From Candidatus Planktophila sulfonica (GTDB taxonomy: Bacteria > Actinomycetota > Actinomycetes > Nanopelagicales > Nanopelagicaceae), in the NCBI RefSeq assembly GCF_002288065.1, contig NZ_CP016773.1, positions 1,054,001 to 1,118,000 of the forward strand: a stretch of DNA of 64,000 nucleotides, in the 5' to 3' direction. This document shows, one piece after another, positions 11,996 to 20,918 of the stretch. The position numbers and the translations under genes were made by a program. Below the pieces are notes generated by a model that saw only the letters and a program-made list of their open reading frames with translations, ran no database searches and was not told where the DNA came from. How positions within the stretch are numbered: the stretch's first letter is position 1; each line of letters opens with the position of its first letter.

Positions 11996-12022
11996 TTAGC
12001 AGTGTCGACCCTAGAGTGCTAA
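11996..12022. promoter_or_regulatory. CIRCE operator (HrcA binding site)
   Basis: Inverted repeat TTAGCAGTG-N9-GAGTGCTAA, one base away in the left arm from the consensus TTAGCACTC-N9-GAGTGCTAA. HrcA represses groESL through this element and is released on heat stress. A TAGGGT -10-like box lies inside the spacer on the groES strand. hrcA itself is not in the window. Confidence 0.92.
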
Positions 12023-12064
12023 CGCCAAGCCTATGGGCGCTTATTCCCCGGGGCAAATTGAGAG

Positions 12065-13093
12065 TTAGAGGCTGACTTGCTCGACCTTCAGGCTCGAATC
12101 TGCGTCAAAGGCGCCCTGGGTGGCCGGTCTGCCGGCGCTGACCATGAGGCTGCCCAGTGAGGCAACCATCGCCCCGTTATCGGTGCACAGGGCCGGGCTG
12201 GGAATACGGAGCTGGATGCCGGCCTTCTCGCAGCGCTCGGCAGCAACGGCGCGAAGACGTGAGTTGGCCGCGACTCCCCCTGCGATCACCAGCGAATCAA
12301 TCCCTGACGATTTACAAGCAGCCAAGGCTTTCAGAAGTAGGACATCGACAACCGCTTCTTGGAATGAAGCTGCAACATCTGCGCGAACATATGACGGAGT
12401 GCTTTCAAGGTAACGAGCCAGTGCTGTCTTAAGTCCTGAGAATGAGAAATCGTATGGACGAGTGGCCCAGTCATTAGTTGTTGTGAGTCCACGCGGGAAA
12501 TCGATGGCGCTCGCAGATCCGTTTACCGCTTCGCGATCGATTGCAGGTCCACCAGGAAAACCTAATTCGAGAATACGAGCGATCTTGTCGAAAGCTTCAC
12601 CTGCTGCATCATCCATCGTTGCGCCAAGTTTTGTAATTGAACCTGTGATGTCATCAACTTGAAGAAGCGATGAGTGTCCACCGCTGACAAGAAGTGCGAT
12701 TGTCGGATCAGTTGGTTGATCATGGGTTAAGTAATCAACAGATACGTGAGCAGCTAAGTGGTTGACTCCGTAAAGCGGACGACCAAGTCCTTGTGCCAGC
12801 CCGTTAGCCGAAGCTACTCCCACAAGAAGTGCACCGACTAAACCAGGACCAGCAGTTACAGCAACTGCATCAATATCTGAAAGTGAAACTTGAGATTCTT
12901 TCAGTGCGAGTTCGATACTTGGGAGCATTGCTTCTAAGTGCGCGCGCGATGCGATTTCAGGAACTACTCCCCCAAAGCGTGCATGTTCATCAACACTGGA
13001 TGCAATGACATTTGCCAGCAAGGTACGCCCGCGAACAATGCCAATGGCGGTTTCATCACACGAAGTTTCAATACCAAGGACTACAGGCTGCAT
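12065..13093 (-). CDS. tsaD: tRNA N6-adenosine threonylcarbamoyltransferase TsaD
   Basis: Transfers the threonylcarbamoyl group to A37 of ANN-decoding tRNAs (t6A). The 342 residues carry the ASKHA signature [14 protein letters not shown], the metal-binding NHLAAH, and glycine-rich [11 protein letters not shown] and SGGHSSLLQ loops. The ATG overlaps the rimI stop by one base (TAATG), so it is coupled to the tsaE-tsaB-rimI genes. The C-terminal 30 residues are slightly extended, ending VEQVSL. Confidence 0.97.
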   Translation of the reverse strand: MQPVVLGIETSCDETAIGIVRGRTLLANVIASSVDEHARFGGVVPEIASRAHLEAMLPSIELALKESQVSLSDIDAVAVTAGPGLVGALLVGVASANGLAQGLGRPLYGVNHLAAHVSVDYLTHDQPTDPTIALLVSGGHSSLLQVDDITGSITKLGATMDDAAGEAFDKIARILELGFPGGPAIDREAVNGSASAIDFPRGLTTTNDWATRPYDFSFSGLKTALARYLESTPSYVRADVAASFQEAVVDVLLLKALAACKSSGIDSLVIAGGVAANSRLRAVAAERCEKAGIQLRIPSPALCTDNGAMVASLGSLMVSAGRPATQGAFDADSSLKVEQVSL

Positions 13094-13545
13094 TAGGCAA
13101 AGTCCTTTCGCATTACGAAGGCGTCTTTACCTGGACCGTAGTAATCCATGCGTACAGAGATCTTCATGTAACCAAGAGATTTGTAGAGCTCTATGGCTGA
13201 CTCATTGGTCTGCTCTACTTCAAGCATCATGGCGCTAGCTCCGCGCTCCTTAGACCACTCTTCGATCTGGCGCATAAACTCTTTGGCAATGCCCTGTCTG
13301 CGATATTCAGGCAGAACAGCCACAGTCAGAATGTCTGCCTCAACGCCAGGGGCTGGGACAAATACTCCGCAATATCCAATAATTTTATTGTCAGCTTCTG
13401 CAACTGACATGTAACGGGTGGTTGGAATGCCCGCAAACTCTTCTTTAAATTGTGCTGTATTCCAAGGCGAATAAGGAAAGAGCTGCTTCTCGTAGGAAGC
13501 AAGGACTGGAATGTCTAAAGCAATAGGTTGACGATAGGTAATCAT
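13093..13545 (-). CDS. rimI: GNAT acetyltransferase RimI-like (ribosomal protein S18 N-terminal acetyltransferase)
   Basis: A 150-residue GCN5-related N-acetyltransferase. The acetyl-CoA binding segment [19 protein letters not shown] contains the R/Q-x-x-G-x-A/G motif, followed by [17 protein letters not shown]. Position between tsaB and tsaD is the standard setting for RimI, named for S18 acetylation in E. coli; the substrate here is inferred from context. It overlaps tsaB by 4 bases (ATGA) and tsaD by 1. Confidence 0.9.
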   Translation of the reverse strand: MITYRQPIALDIPVLASYEKQLFPYSPWNTAQFKEEFAGIPTTRYMSVAEADNKIIGYCGVFVPAPGVEADILTVAVLPEYRRQGIAKEFMRQIEEWSKERGASAMMLEVEQTNESAIELYKSLGYMKISVRMDYYGPGKDAFVMRKDFA

Positions 13546-14075
13546 GATCGCTCCGCCGTCGGAACAGCATCGGGCCGACGCAGGTACATCGGTTCGGTCA
13601 CGTTCTGTGAACTGCTCAACGCAACGAGCTTCTTCATATCCGGATATTGATCAATGATGAATCCATCAACTTCGGCAGGCTTGCTCACTGAAGGTCCTTC
13701 GATGCGCACGCCATCTTTATAGTGAGCCCAGTAAATCTCCTTACGTCGCGCATCAATCGCAACTATGTATTCATTCTCATCGATTGCAATTGCATCTAAT
13801 GAACAGACACCAATCACGGGAATATTGCGTGCTAATCCAAAGGCATGAGCAAATGAAATTCCAACCCGCAAACCAGTGAAAGGACCTGGGCCCATTCCCA
13901 CGACCACTTGCTTAGGCGGATGTGAAACCTTGAGGGCTTCTGCAACTAATTGAGAAAGTGCGCGACCGTGATCGGTTGCACCTTCATGAAACTTTTCGAA
14001 GAGAACGTTGTCGCCATCGATGATTCCAACGATGGTTCGCGAAGTAGATGTATCTATCGCAAGAGCAAGAGTCAT
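13542..14075 (-). CDS. tsaB: t6A synthesis accessory protein TsaB
   Basis: An inactive TsaD-like scaffold that pairs with TsaD and TsaE in the t6A complex. The 177 residues start MTLALAIDTSTSRTIVGI and contain MGPGPFTGLRVG. The metal-binding histidines of TsaD are absent, as expected for TsaB. It is shorter than E. coli TsaB (about 230), mainly in the C-terminal domain, which is common in Actinobacteria. Four-base overlaps couple it to tsaE and rimI. Confidence 0.93.
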   Translation of the reverse strand: MTLALAIDTSTSRTIVGIIDGDNVLFEKFHEGATDHGRALSQLVAEALKVSHPPKQVVVGMGPGPFTGLRVGISFAHAFGLARNIPVIGVCSLDAIAIDENEYIVAIDARRKEIYWAHYKDGVRIEGPSVSKPAEVDGFIIDQYPDMKKLVALSSSQNVTEPMYLRRPDAVPTAERS

Positions 14076-14509
14076 GAGCTAAACCCCTGCCAACGTGCAC
14101 CAACAGGAGTCATGGTGACTTCACGAACGTCATCGGTCCGATCAATAACAATTTCCAAACGCTCTTCGCTCAATCGAGCCGACTCTTCCCCGCCCCATTC
14201 GATAACAGTGACAGCGTTCTCGCGAGGTGAATCCAAATCAAGATCATCTAGATATAGCGCGGCATTTCCGCCCTCAAGCAATCGATAAGCATCGACATGG
14301 ATCAATGGCAGCGGCGCTTTATGGATACGAGAGATGACAAAGGTTGGAGAAGTGACATCGCTGATTCCAAGAGCTTCACCGATCCCCTGAACCAGAACGG
14401 TCTTACCTGCGCCAAGTGGACCATTGAGAAGGATGAGATCGCCAGCTACGCACTTTGCGCCAATGCGCTTACCAAGGTCGTGCATATCGGTGGCTGTAGC
14501 AATCTTCAC
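14072..14509 (-). CDS. tsaE: t6A synthesis ATPase TsaE
   Basis: P-loop ATPase of 145 residues that regenerates the TsaB-TsaD complex. Walker A is GPLGAGKTVLVQGIG near residue 30, followed by VTSPTFVI and HVDAYRL, and the ending IEWGGEESARL is typical. The start is GTG at 14509 with no clear ribosome site. It is the first gene of tsaE-tsaB-rimI-tsaD and lies just below the terminator of the secreted hydrolase gene. Confidence 0.94.
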   Translation of the reverse strand: MKIATATDMHDLGKRIGAKCVAGDLILLNGPLGAGKTVLVQGIGEALGISDVTSPTFVISRIHKAPLPLIHVDAYRLLEGGNAALYLDDLDLDSPRENAVTVIEWGGEESARLSEERLEIVIDRTDDVREVTMTPVGARWQGFSS

Positions 14510-14533
14510 TGGTTGAGGATAGTTGAGAAAAGA

Positions 14534-14564
14534 AGAAGGGCCCCAGGTTTCCCTGAGGCCCTTC
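14534..14564 (-). terminator. Terminator after the liv/hydrolase operon
   Basis: On the minus strand a GGGCCTCAGG/CCTGGGGCCC hairpin with outer GAA/TTC pairs is followed by TTCTTTTCTC. It lies 16 bases after the hydrolase stop codon and before tsaE, closing the long leftward operon. Confidence 0.85.
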
Positions 14565-14580
14565 CTTGCTTAATTATTCG

Positions 14581-16218
14581 TTACGAGAGTGACTTGAAAG
14601 TCGGAACTCGGAACTTGTTGTCATATGACAAGCCAACCTTCTTAGCGGCTGTCACGATTGGTCCCTGGTTAGGGAACTTGCCCGTGTTAACTGCTGCCGC
14701 AGCCATCTTTGCAGCGGCTAACCACTGATCTGATGTGTAGAGGCAGTGACCTGTTCCAGCGCCTACTGCAGCGGTGAGATCAGGTGAACCAGCAGCAGTG
14801 AACTTGGAGTACTTAGGAGCAGTCTTTGCCCAAAGTGTTACCAACTTATTTACTGGAGCTTGGTAGCTACGTGATTTCTTTGCAGCTGCAATAGCAGCAT
14901 CCTTAGCTGCAGCGAATTGCTCGCCGTAACCATCGATATACCACTGCGCAACAGATGCAGGAGTGTATTCATCTGATTCCGTTGCAATCATCACAGTTGG
15001 CTTCGTGATTGTTCCCTTGAGGCCAATAAGTGATGGAATCTTTGCAACTGCTGACGCATCTGCGGTTTCACGTGGAGTTGCAGCAAGCGCTGCAAGGATT
15101 GCATCGGTTGCTGTATTGCCACTGAGTGCCATTGAGAAGATGTCGCGTTCTGCTGAGATACGAGCTGCGTAATCGGTCTTTGTGTTATCGAAGACCTTTC
15201 CACCTGCAAGTAATTCTCCATCTGCGATGAGCAAGCTTCCAGCTACGCCAACAGTTCCCATGTTTTCAAGGATTGCAACTGCTGGTGCGATAGCCAATGG
15301 ATAGAGCTCTTCAGAACCCTTAGGACCTGAAGTTCCATCAACGTGCTTGCTTCGTGTAGGAATTCCTGCCATCAAACCAACTGCAAGAAGTGCAGAGCGT
15401 GATGGTATTCCTGCTGCCTGAAGAGCTTTACCTGCAGGGCTTGCTGTATCAGGCCATGCGCCTGATGAAAGTCCAGCTGATAACTTACCGAGAACAGTAA
15501 GTACCTTGCCAATGTTTGCAAGCTGCTCTTGCTGACGAACAACAGGATCAGTTGAGTAGCCACCAACCTTGATGCTTGGATCGAAGTAAGCCTTGAATCC
15601 GTAAAGCGCATCACCGAAGTAATTAACAAGTGCATCACTTGGATTTGCAGCCGGGCAAGCTAAGACAAGTCCATCTACGAGATCTGGATTTGTCTCAACG
15701 AGCTTCTGTGAGTGAATAGTTCCAAGTGACTGACCCCAAGCGATTACCTTCTTGGTTGTTGGGAACTTCTTCTTAAATGCACCGATGAGTTCAACGTTTG
15801 CATTAAGCGCCTCAGTAACATTCAAGCTCTGGCGAGAATAGCCAGAACCAGCAACACCGTAACCAGCTGCAACAAGTGCATTGATGACGGTCATATTTCC
15901 TTCAGATGCACCAGGACCTGGTTCAGCCGCATTGGTGATTGTGTATGGACCTACTGGAGCAAGAGTTGCTGGGATATTGATTGCTGGACGAATTCCGTGG
16001 GACCAGATGAATACTGTTCCGTTGAAGTTCGCTGCTGCGATCATGAGGTATGGAGCGCCATCAGCACCCGCACCTGCGCACTGAGTTACAAACTTAGCAG
16101 TGGCGCACTGTGGATCAGCTGCTTGAGCAGTTGATGGAATTGCAACGACCGCTGTCGCTACAAGAGCTGCAGCGGCAACTGTTGTAAAGAAGCGTGACTT
16201 ACGAGTTGAGATTTTCAT
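14581..16218 (-). CDS. Secreted alpha/beta-hydrolase (serine hydrolase) coupled to ABC importer genes
   Basis: A 545-residue exported enzyme of unknown substrate. The signal peptide runs to about residue 34 (IPSTAQAAD), with no lipobox. The alpha/beta-hydrolase fold is suggested by the oxyanion-type WSHG at 72-75, nucleophile elbow GQSLG (S164), a candidate acid D416 (ATESDEYTPA) and candidate H491 (GTGHCLY). A large insertion of about 200 residues separates the elbow from the acid and probably forms a lid. It could be an esterase, amidase or peptidase. Its ATG overlaps the binding-protein stop by one base, so it is made with the Liv-type importer and may release the transported compound outside the cell. 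Confidence 0.8.
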   Translation of the reverse strand: MKISTRKSRFFTTVAAAALVATAVVAIPSTAQAADPQCATAKFVTQCAGAGADGAPYLMIAAANFNGTVFIWSHGIRPAINIPATLAPVGPYTITNAAEPGPGASEGNMTVINALVAAGYGVAGSGYSRQSLNVTEALNANVELIGAFKKKFPTTKKVIAWGQSLGTIHSQKLVETNPDLVDGLVLACPAANPSDALVNYFGDALYGFKAYFDPSIKVGGYSTDPVVRQQEQLANIGKVLTVLGKLSAGLSSGAWPDTASPAGKALQAAGIPSRSALLAVGLMAGIPTRSKHVDGTSGPKGSEELYPLAIAPAVAILENMGTVGVAGSLLIADGELLAGGKVFDNTKTDYAARISAERDIFSMALSGNTATDAILAALAATPRETADASAVAKIPSLIGLKGTITKPTVMIATESDEYTPASVAQWYIDGYGEQFAAAKDAAIAAAKKSRSYQAPVNKLVTLWAKTAPKYSKFTAAGSPDLTAAVGAGTGHCLYTSDQWLAAAKMAAAAVNTGKFPNQGPIVTAAKKVGLSYDNKFRVPTFKSLS

Positions 16219-17516
16219 TAGTTAGGTAATCCCTTCGCAGGCATTGCTGGGCGCTTGAATGAAGATTCAACAACCGGTCCGCTACCTGAGTCTGTTGTGT
16301 AGACGGTGTACTTGCCACCATCTGGCTTAAGTGCACCAGTCTGGTCATATGTACCAATCCAGTACCCAGTTGCACCTACGTGAGATGTCGCTGAATATCC
16401 GAGTGGAGTGAGGAATGGGCTCGCGAGTGACGCGCCCTTAGTCTCAATAGTCTTAATCAATCCTGCACGTGTGAGGTTTGAACCAGTTGCCTTGATTGCC
16501 TGTACTGCAAGGAAGGCGTTAGACATACCTGCAACAACGTTGTTGTCGAAAGTCTGTGTTGGCTGAGCTGATGCATAGATTGACTGGAATAGCTTGATGT
16601 ATTCATCAGATGAATCACTTGGTGCTGGAGCGAATGAGAAGCCCTTTGCGCCGAAGAGAAGTGGTACATAGGCCTTATTGCTTGCAGCGATAGTTGTTGC
16701 ATCGCCACCAACTGAACCTAGAACCCATTGAGTCTTGTAACCGGCAGCGTATGCGTTAGCAAGTGCTGCAGTTGATGCTGATGAAACACCGAAGAGAACT
16801 GTTACTTCAGTGCCCGCCGCCTTGAGCTTTGAGATCCAGCCAGCACCTGTTGCAGGTAGTGACTGTGAACCTGATGCGTAAGGTATTGCAGTTGTGAATG
16901 TGACGCCTGCCTGCTTGAAGCCAGCTAGCGCATCGCGACCAAAGTCATCGTCCTGGAAGATAAGTGCAATTTTCTTATCTGCATACTTATCCTTGAGGAA
17001 CTTGCCCATGATCTTTGCTTCCATGTAATAGGAAGGAAGAACTGAGAATGTTGTTGGGTAAGCCTTCTTGTCAGCAAATCCGCTGAATCCTGTATTTACA
17101 AAGAGTGAAGGAATTCCGCGCTTAGCGAGCTGTGTTGAAGCTGAAATCGCCTTTGTGCTTGCGGTTCCAAGAGTTCCAACAAGTGCAAAAACTTTATCCT
17201 TGAGGATGAGCTCGTTCGCCTTCGCGACAGCAGTTGTTGGGATGTACTGATCGTCCTTGATTACCAAAGTAATCTTGCGACCATTTACTCCACCGTTGGC
17301 GTTGACGTAATCAAAGTACGCCTTCATTGCGCCTGGAATCTTGTTATAGCCAGGAGCTGCAATACCAGTCATTGGGACGGTAATACCCAATTTGATTGAT
17401 GTTGAAGTTACACCTGGATCAGATGCTGCTTGTGCAGGTAACGAGCTAGCTGTCATTGCTACAACTGCTAGCACCGCAGAAGTTAGAGCTAACTTCCGAC
17501 GATTTGTACGGATCAT
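16218..17516 (-). CDS. Branched-chain amino acid-type ABC transporter substrate-binding protein
   Basis: Type I periplasmic-binding fold of the LivK/leucine-isoleucine-valine family, 432 residues. After a Sec signal peptide (SSLPAQAASDPG) comes IKLGITVPMTGIAAPGY, the usual family start, then GGVNGRKITLVIKDDQY, ALVGTLGT and ALIFQDDDFGRDA. There is no cysteine lipobox, unusual for a monoderm binding protein. The ligand may be amino acids, urea, amides or aromatic acids and cannot be fixed from sequence. It lies 48 bases after livM behind a perfect 8-bp hairpin, and overlaps the hydrolase gene. Confidence 0.92.
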   Translation of the reverse strand: MIRTNRRKLALTSAVLAVVAMTASSLPAQAASDPGVTSTSIKLGITVPMTGIAAPGYNKIPGAMKAYFDYVNANGGVNGRKITLVIKDDQYIPTTAVAKANELILKDKVFALVGTLGTASTKAISASTQLAKRGIPSLFVNTGFSGFADKKAYPTTFSVLPSYYMEAKIMGKFLKDKYADKKIALIFQDDDFGRDALAGFKQAGVTFTTAIPYASGSQSLPATGAGWISKLKAAGTEVTVLFGVSSASTAALANAYAAGYKTQWVLGSVGGDATTIAASNKAYVPLLFGAKGFSFAPAPSDSSDEYIKLFQSIYASAQPTQTFDNNVVAGMSNAFLAVQAIKATGSNLTRAGLIKTIETKGASLASPFLTPLGYSATSHVGATGYWIGTYDQTGALKPDGGKYTVYTTDSGSGPVVESSFKRPAMPAKGLPN

Positions 17517-17536
17517 GTCATTCCTTCCATCGAGGG

Positions 17537-17558
17537 CCTTTAGGTATTTCCCTAAAGG
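17537..17558 (-). promoter_or_regulatory. Intercistronic hairpin between livM and the binding-protein gene
   Basis: Perfect inverted repeat CCTTTAGG-N6-CCTAAAGG in the 48-base gap. It has no U-tract, so it is more likely an mRNA processing or stability element than a terminator. Such a structure could allow the binding protein to be made in excess over the permeases. Confidence 0.6.
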
Positions 17559-17564
17559 GATGTT

Positions 17565-18542
17565 CTAACGCTTTGCTCGCTTTTCATGGCGCGCACGCAT
17601 TTGTTCGACTGGGCCATTTGGGACAAATAGCACTGTCAAAATTAGTAACGTACTAACCAAGAGACCGGGCAAGTTATTGGCAACTGCCTCTGAGCTCTCG
17701 AAACGGTGTACGACCGTATCGACGATTTCAGGTATCGCTACCAATGTCACTGCCCCAATCATTACGCCTCCGAGGGTAGTTACGCCAGATAGCACCGCGC
17801 CTGTCGCCAGGGAAAACGAGAGCGCTAGCGGGAAGGCTCCGGGTGAGACAGTGCTGATAGTCATGGCTAAAAGGGCTCCGGCAAGACCAGCTACGCCTGC
17901 GCTCACGGTAAATGCGAGGACTTTATTGCGGCCTACATTGATTCCTGCAAGTTCGGCGGCAACATCGTTGCTGCGGACCGCTTTCCAACTTCTGCCGTAT
18001 CGAGAATTCATAACATTTCGTAACCAATAAATTGTTACGAGAGCTGCCAAAGCTGAGATCCAGAAGTACCACTTGTATTGAGTGAAATCAGCGCCGAGTG
18101 ATGTTGGTGGTAGACCGATGTCATAGAGAAGACCTTGTTCGCCACCAAGAATCGAAAATTGATTTGCAATAGAAGGAAGACCAATTGCAAGAGCAAGTGT
18201 TGTTCCTGCTAAGTACGGGCCGCTTAATCGCGCTGCAGCAAGGCCAAGTAGATAACCACCAAGAGCTGCAGCAAGGACGGCGATACAGAAAGTTAACCAG
18301 ACTGGAGCTCCCCAGTAATTACGTGAAAGCGCTGCTGCATATCCTCCGATTGCAAGGAGTGCTCCATGTCCTAATGAAACCTGACCTGAATAACCTGTAA
18401 GTAAAATAATTGATGCGATAGCAATGACATAGATTGCAACTGTTGCACCTTGGAAGACTCGAAGTTCATCAACTCGATTACTGAGGAGGAAGAGAATTAC
18501 TCCAAAGAGGATGAAGCCGAATAGAGGGTGTTTCTTAAGCAC
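17565..18542 (-). CDS. livM: Branched-chain amino acid-type ABC permease LivM
   Basis: A 325-residue inner-membrane permease with about 8-10 hydrophobic segments. Family motifs include ILLTGYSGQVSLGHGALLAIGGYAAA and the cytoplasmic coupling stretch RNVMNSRYGRSWKAVRSNDVAAELAGINV. It pairs with LivH and the LivGF ATPases. The GTG start overlaps livH by 8 bases. The end VEQMRARHEKRAKR is short and basic. Confidence 0.93.
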   Translation of the reverse strand: MLKKHPLFGFILFGVILFLLSNRVDELRVFQGATVAIYVIAIASIILLTGYSGQVSLGHGALLAIGGYAAALSRNYWGAPVWLTFCIAVLAAALGGYLLGLAAARLSGPYLAGTTLALAIGLPSIANQFSILGGEQGLLYDIGLPPTSLGADFTQYKWYFWISALAALVTIYWLRNVMNSRYGRSWKAVRSNDVAAELAGINVGRNKVLAFTVSAGVAGLAGALLAMTISTVSPGAFPLALSFSLATGAVLSGVTTLGGVMIGAVTLVAIPEIVDTVVHRFESSEAVANNLPGLLVSTLLILTVLFVPNGPVEQMRARHEKRAKR

Positions 18543-19443
18543 GGCGACCTGCCTTCGCTCCGATAAATCCTTGTGGGCGAATTAGAAGAACTAGAAGAAG
18601 TAGCGCGAAGGCCACGATAAAGACCAACGTTCCGCTGATGTAGATCTGAACAACCGCTAGGACAAGTCCAAGAACAACGGCTCCGAGTACCGCACCCGGC
18701 AATGATTCAAGTCCACCGATAACTGCTGCGATAAATCCAAATGTAAGTAAGAGACTGAATTCGAGTGAATCTGGAGATACGGCGCCAGTTCCGTTAACTG
18801 TTTGAAGTAGCCCAGCTGCCGCGCCAGCTGCACCTGCGATCGCCCATCCAATTGTGCGAATGGCTCCAACGCGAATTCCTGCAAGCTGTGCGATCTCAGG
18901 TGAATAAGCAGATGCGCGAAGTGAAAGTCCCAAGCTGGTCTTCTGGAAAATAAATCCGAGAATAAGAACCATCCCAATGACAGTAAGCAGTACAAGTAAA
19001 TTCATTGGAGACAGAGCGATGGTGTCTTCGCCAATCTTGAACCCAACCTTAGAAAGCGGAGGCTGGATTTGAATATCTTGGTTGCCCCAAATGAAACCAA
19101 TTGTTGCTCGAATAAAACCGAGCAATCCAAGAGTTGCGATGATGGGAACGATGCCCGCAACCGGACCGGTGGTGCTGTGTTTAATCAAAGTGCGGATCAA
19201 AAGGATCTCGACCAGTGCGCTAAATAGAGCTCCGAGAATCATCGCGAGAGGAAGTGCAATCCAAAAGTTGCCTGTGCGCTGCACAAGTTCGAAACCAATG
19301 TATGTAGAAAGAAGCGCCATGCCTGCTTGAGCGAAGTTGATGACTCGGGTTGAACGCCATACTAAAACCATTGCGATTGCCATTAGCGCATAAATTGAAC
19401 CGGCACCGATTCCGATGAGAAGCATGTCAATAAATTGAGTCAT
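18535..19443 (-). CDS. livH: Branched-chain amino acid-type ABC permease LivH
   Basis: A 302-residue permease with about 8 hydrophobic segments. It begins MTQFIDMLLIGIGAGSIYALMAIAMVLVWRSTRVINFAQAG, shortened here in the sense that this N-terminus matches the LivH family, and has the coupling stretch GLSLRASAYSPEIAQLAGI. It overlaps livF by one base (TAATG) and livM by 8, so LivF-LivH-LivM are translated in series. Ligand specificity is set by the binding protein and is unknown. Confidence 0.93.
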   Translation of the reverse strand: MTQFIDMLLIGIGAGSIYALMAIAMVLVWRSTRVINFAQAGMALLSTYIGFELVQRTGNFWIALPLAMILGALFSALVEILLIRTLIKHSTTGPVAGIVPIIATLGLLGFIRATIGFIWGNQDIQIQPPLSKVGFKIGEDTIALSPMNLLVLLTVIGMVLILGFIFQKTSLGLSLRASAYSPEIAQLAGIRVGAIRTIGWAIAGAAGAAAGLLQTVNGTGAVSPDSLEFSLLLTFGFIAAVIGGLESLPGAVLGAVVLGLVLAVVQIYISGTLVFIVAFALLLLVLLIRPQGFIGAKAGRRA

Positions 19444-20153
19444 TAGTACCCCAAGTAAGCAGTACGCACTGCTGGGTCGGCGATGAGATCTGCTGCGCTT
19501 CCTGAAATTGCGACTCGGCCAAGGTTGAGAACTACCGCAGAATCTGCAATTTTGAGAGCGCCCATTGCATTCTGTTCTACGAGAACAACGGTGAGATTCA
19601 TAGCGTCGACGATTCCGCGAATTGTTTGAAAGATTTGTTCGATAACAAGTGGAGCAAGACCGAGTGAGGGCTCGTCAAGAAGAAGTAACTTTGGCTTAGA
19701 CATCAGCGCGCGACCGATAGCGAGCATCTGACGTTCTCCCCCAGATAACGTATCTGCGCGTTGTTCAAGACGTTCACCGAGTCGAGGGAAAAGATCGATT
19801 ACTTGCTGTTTTGTTTCAGCCGCCTCTTTCTTATTACGGCGCCAGAGCGCACCTAAATCTAAGTTCTCTTCAACGGTAAGTTCGGCAACAACTGACTTTC
19901 CTTCTGATACATGTGAAACACCTTGGCGAACATGGGATTCAGGCTTGCCATGCAAGAGGTTGTGATCGCCCCAATGCGCAGTGCCTTCTGTTGCCTTATT
20001 AAGTCCCGAAAGAGTGCGAAGTAGCGTTGATTTACCAGCGCCATTTGCACCAATAACGGCTGAGAGCTTTCCGGTTTCGACGGTAAATGAAACCCCGCTG
20101 ATGGCACGGATTGCACCGTGGTCGACAATCAAATCTTTTACTACGAGGCTCAC
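19443..20153 (-). CDS. livF: ABC transporter ATP-binding protein LivF
   Basis: A 236-residue ATPase subunit. Walker A GANGAGKSTLLRTL, signature LSGGERQMLAIGRAL, Walker B LLLLDEPSLGLAP and the H-loop VVLVEQNA are all present and canonical. The GTG start follows the livG stop directly, with GGGGG as ribosome site. With LivG it forms the motor of the importer; LivF appears to carry the fully conserved signature motif of the pair. Confidence 0.95.
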   Translation of the reverse strand: MSLVVKDLIVDHGAIRAISGVSFTVETGKLSAVIGANGAGKSTLLRTLSGLNKATEGTAHWGDHNLLHGKPESHVRQGVSHVSEGKSVVAELTVEENLDLGALWRRNKKEAAETKQQVIDLFPRLGERLEQRADTLSGGERQMLAIGRALMSKPKLLLLDEPSLGLAPLVIEQIFQTIRGIVDAMNLTVVLVEQNAMGALKIADSAVVLNLGRVAISGSAADLIADPAVRTAYLGY

Positions 20154-20918
20154 TTATGCCCCCGTTCCGAGATAGGCAGCAATCACTGCAGGATCGCGAC
20201 GAACGACTTCGGCTGAGCCACTTGAAATTACTTCACCGAAGTTAAGAACATAGAGACGATCGCACACCGACATCACAACATCCATATGGTGTTCAACGAT
20301 GAGCACTGACATGTGCGCTGTGAGGTTACGGATAAGGCCGTTCATCCACTCAATATCTTGCGGTCCAAGTCCACCTGCTGGTTCATCGAGCATCAAGACT
20401 TTAGGTTCGCTGACAAGTGCGCGAGCGATAGCAACGCGCTTCGTGTCAGGATAAGCAAGAGTGCTGGCACGGCGATCTGCGAGGGCGCCGGCATACACGC
20501 GTTCGAGCGCTGCCATAGAGCGCTCTGCAAGCTCTGCTTCATCGCGAGTGTTCTTTCCAAAACTTGCTGAGATCAATCCAGTCTTTGCGAACTTCTGCGC
20601 ACCAATCATCACATTTTCTAGAACTGTGAGATCAGGAAATAATCCAACACCTTGAAGAGTGCGCGCGATTCCTAGGTCTGCTAATTGATCTGTCCGTGGC
20701 CAAGAACGTTCTTCGCCTTCGAAAGAGAATGTTCCTGAATCGGGAGTTACTAATCCGCAGATAGCGTTAAAGAGAGTTGTCTTACCAGCGCCGTTGGGCC
20801 CGATGACTCCGACGACCTCATTCTTATGAAGATCGAGATAGACATCATGGAGAGCGCGTAGCCCACCAAAGGAGACAGAGACGCCTTTGGCTTGCAGGAG
20901 CGGTGAATTAGTAGACAT
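20154..20918 (-). CDS. livG: ABC transporter ATP-binding protein LivG with variant signature motif
   Basis: ATPase partner of LivF, 254 residues from the ATG at 20918. A GTG at 20942 is possible but has no better ribosome site. Walker A GPNGAGKTTLFNAI, Walker B VLMLDEPAGGLGP and H-loop IVEHHMDVV are intact. The signature that is normally LS-Y-G-Q in LivG reads TLAYPDTKRVAIARAL, so serine and glycine are replaced by A and P. This predicts one weakened ATP site, as in asymmetric ABC transporters. The gene overlaps alr by 11 bases. Confidence 0.9.
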   Translation of the reverse strand: MSTNSPLLQAKGVSVSFGGLRALHDVYLDLHKNEVVGVIGPNGAGKTTLFNAICGLVTPDSGTFSFEGEERSWPRTDQLADLGIARTLQGVGLFPDLTVLENVMIGAQKFAKTGLISASFGKNTRDEAELAERSMAALERVYAGALADRRASTLAYPDTKRVAIARALVSEPKVLMLDEPAGGLGPQDIEWMNGLIRNLTAHMSVLIVEHHMDVVMSVCDRLYVLNFGEVISSGSAEVVRRDPAVIAAYLGTGA

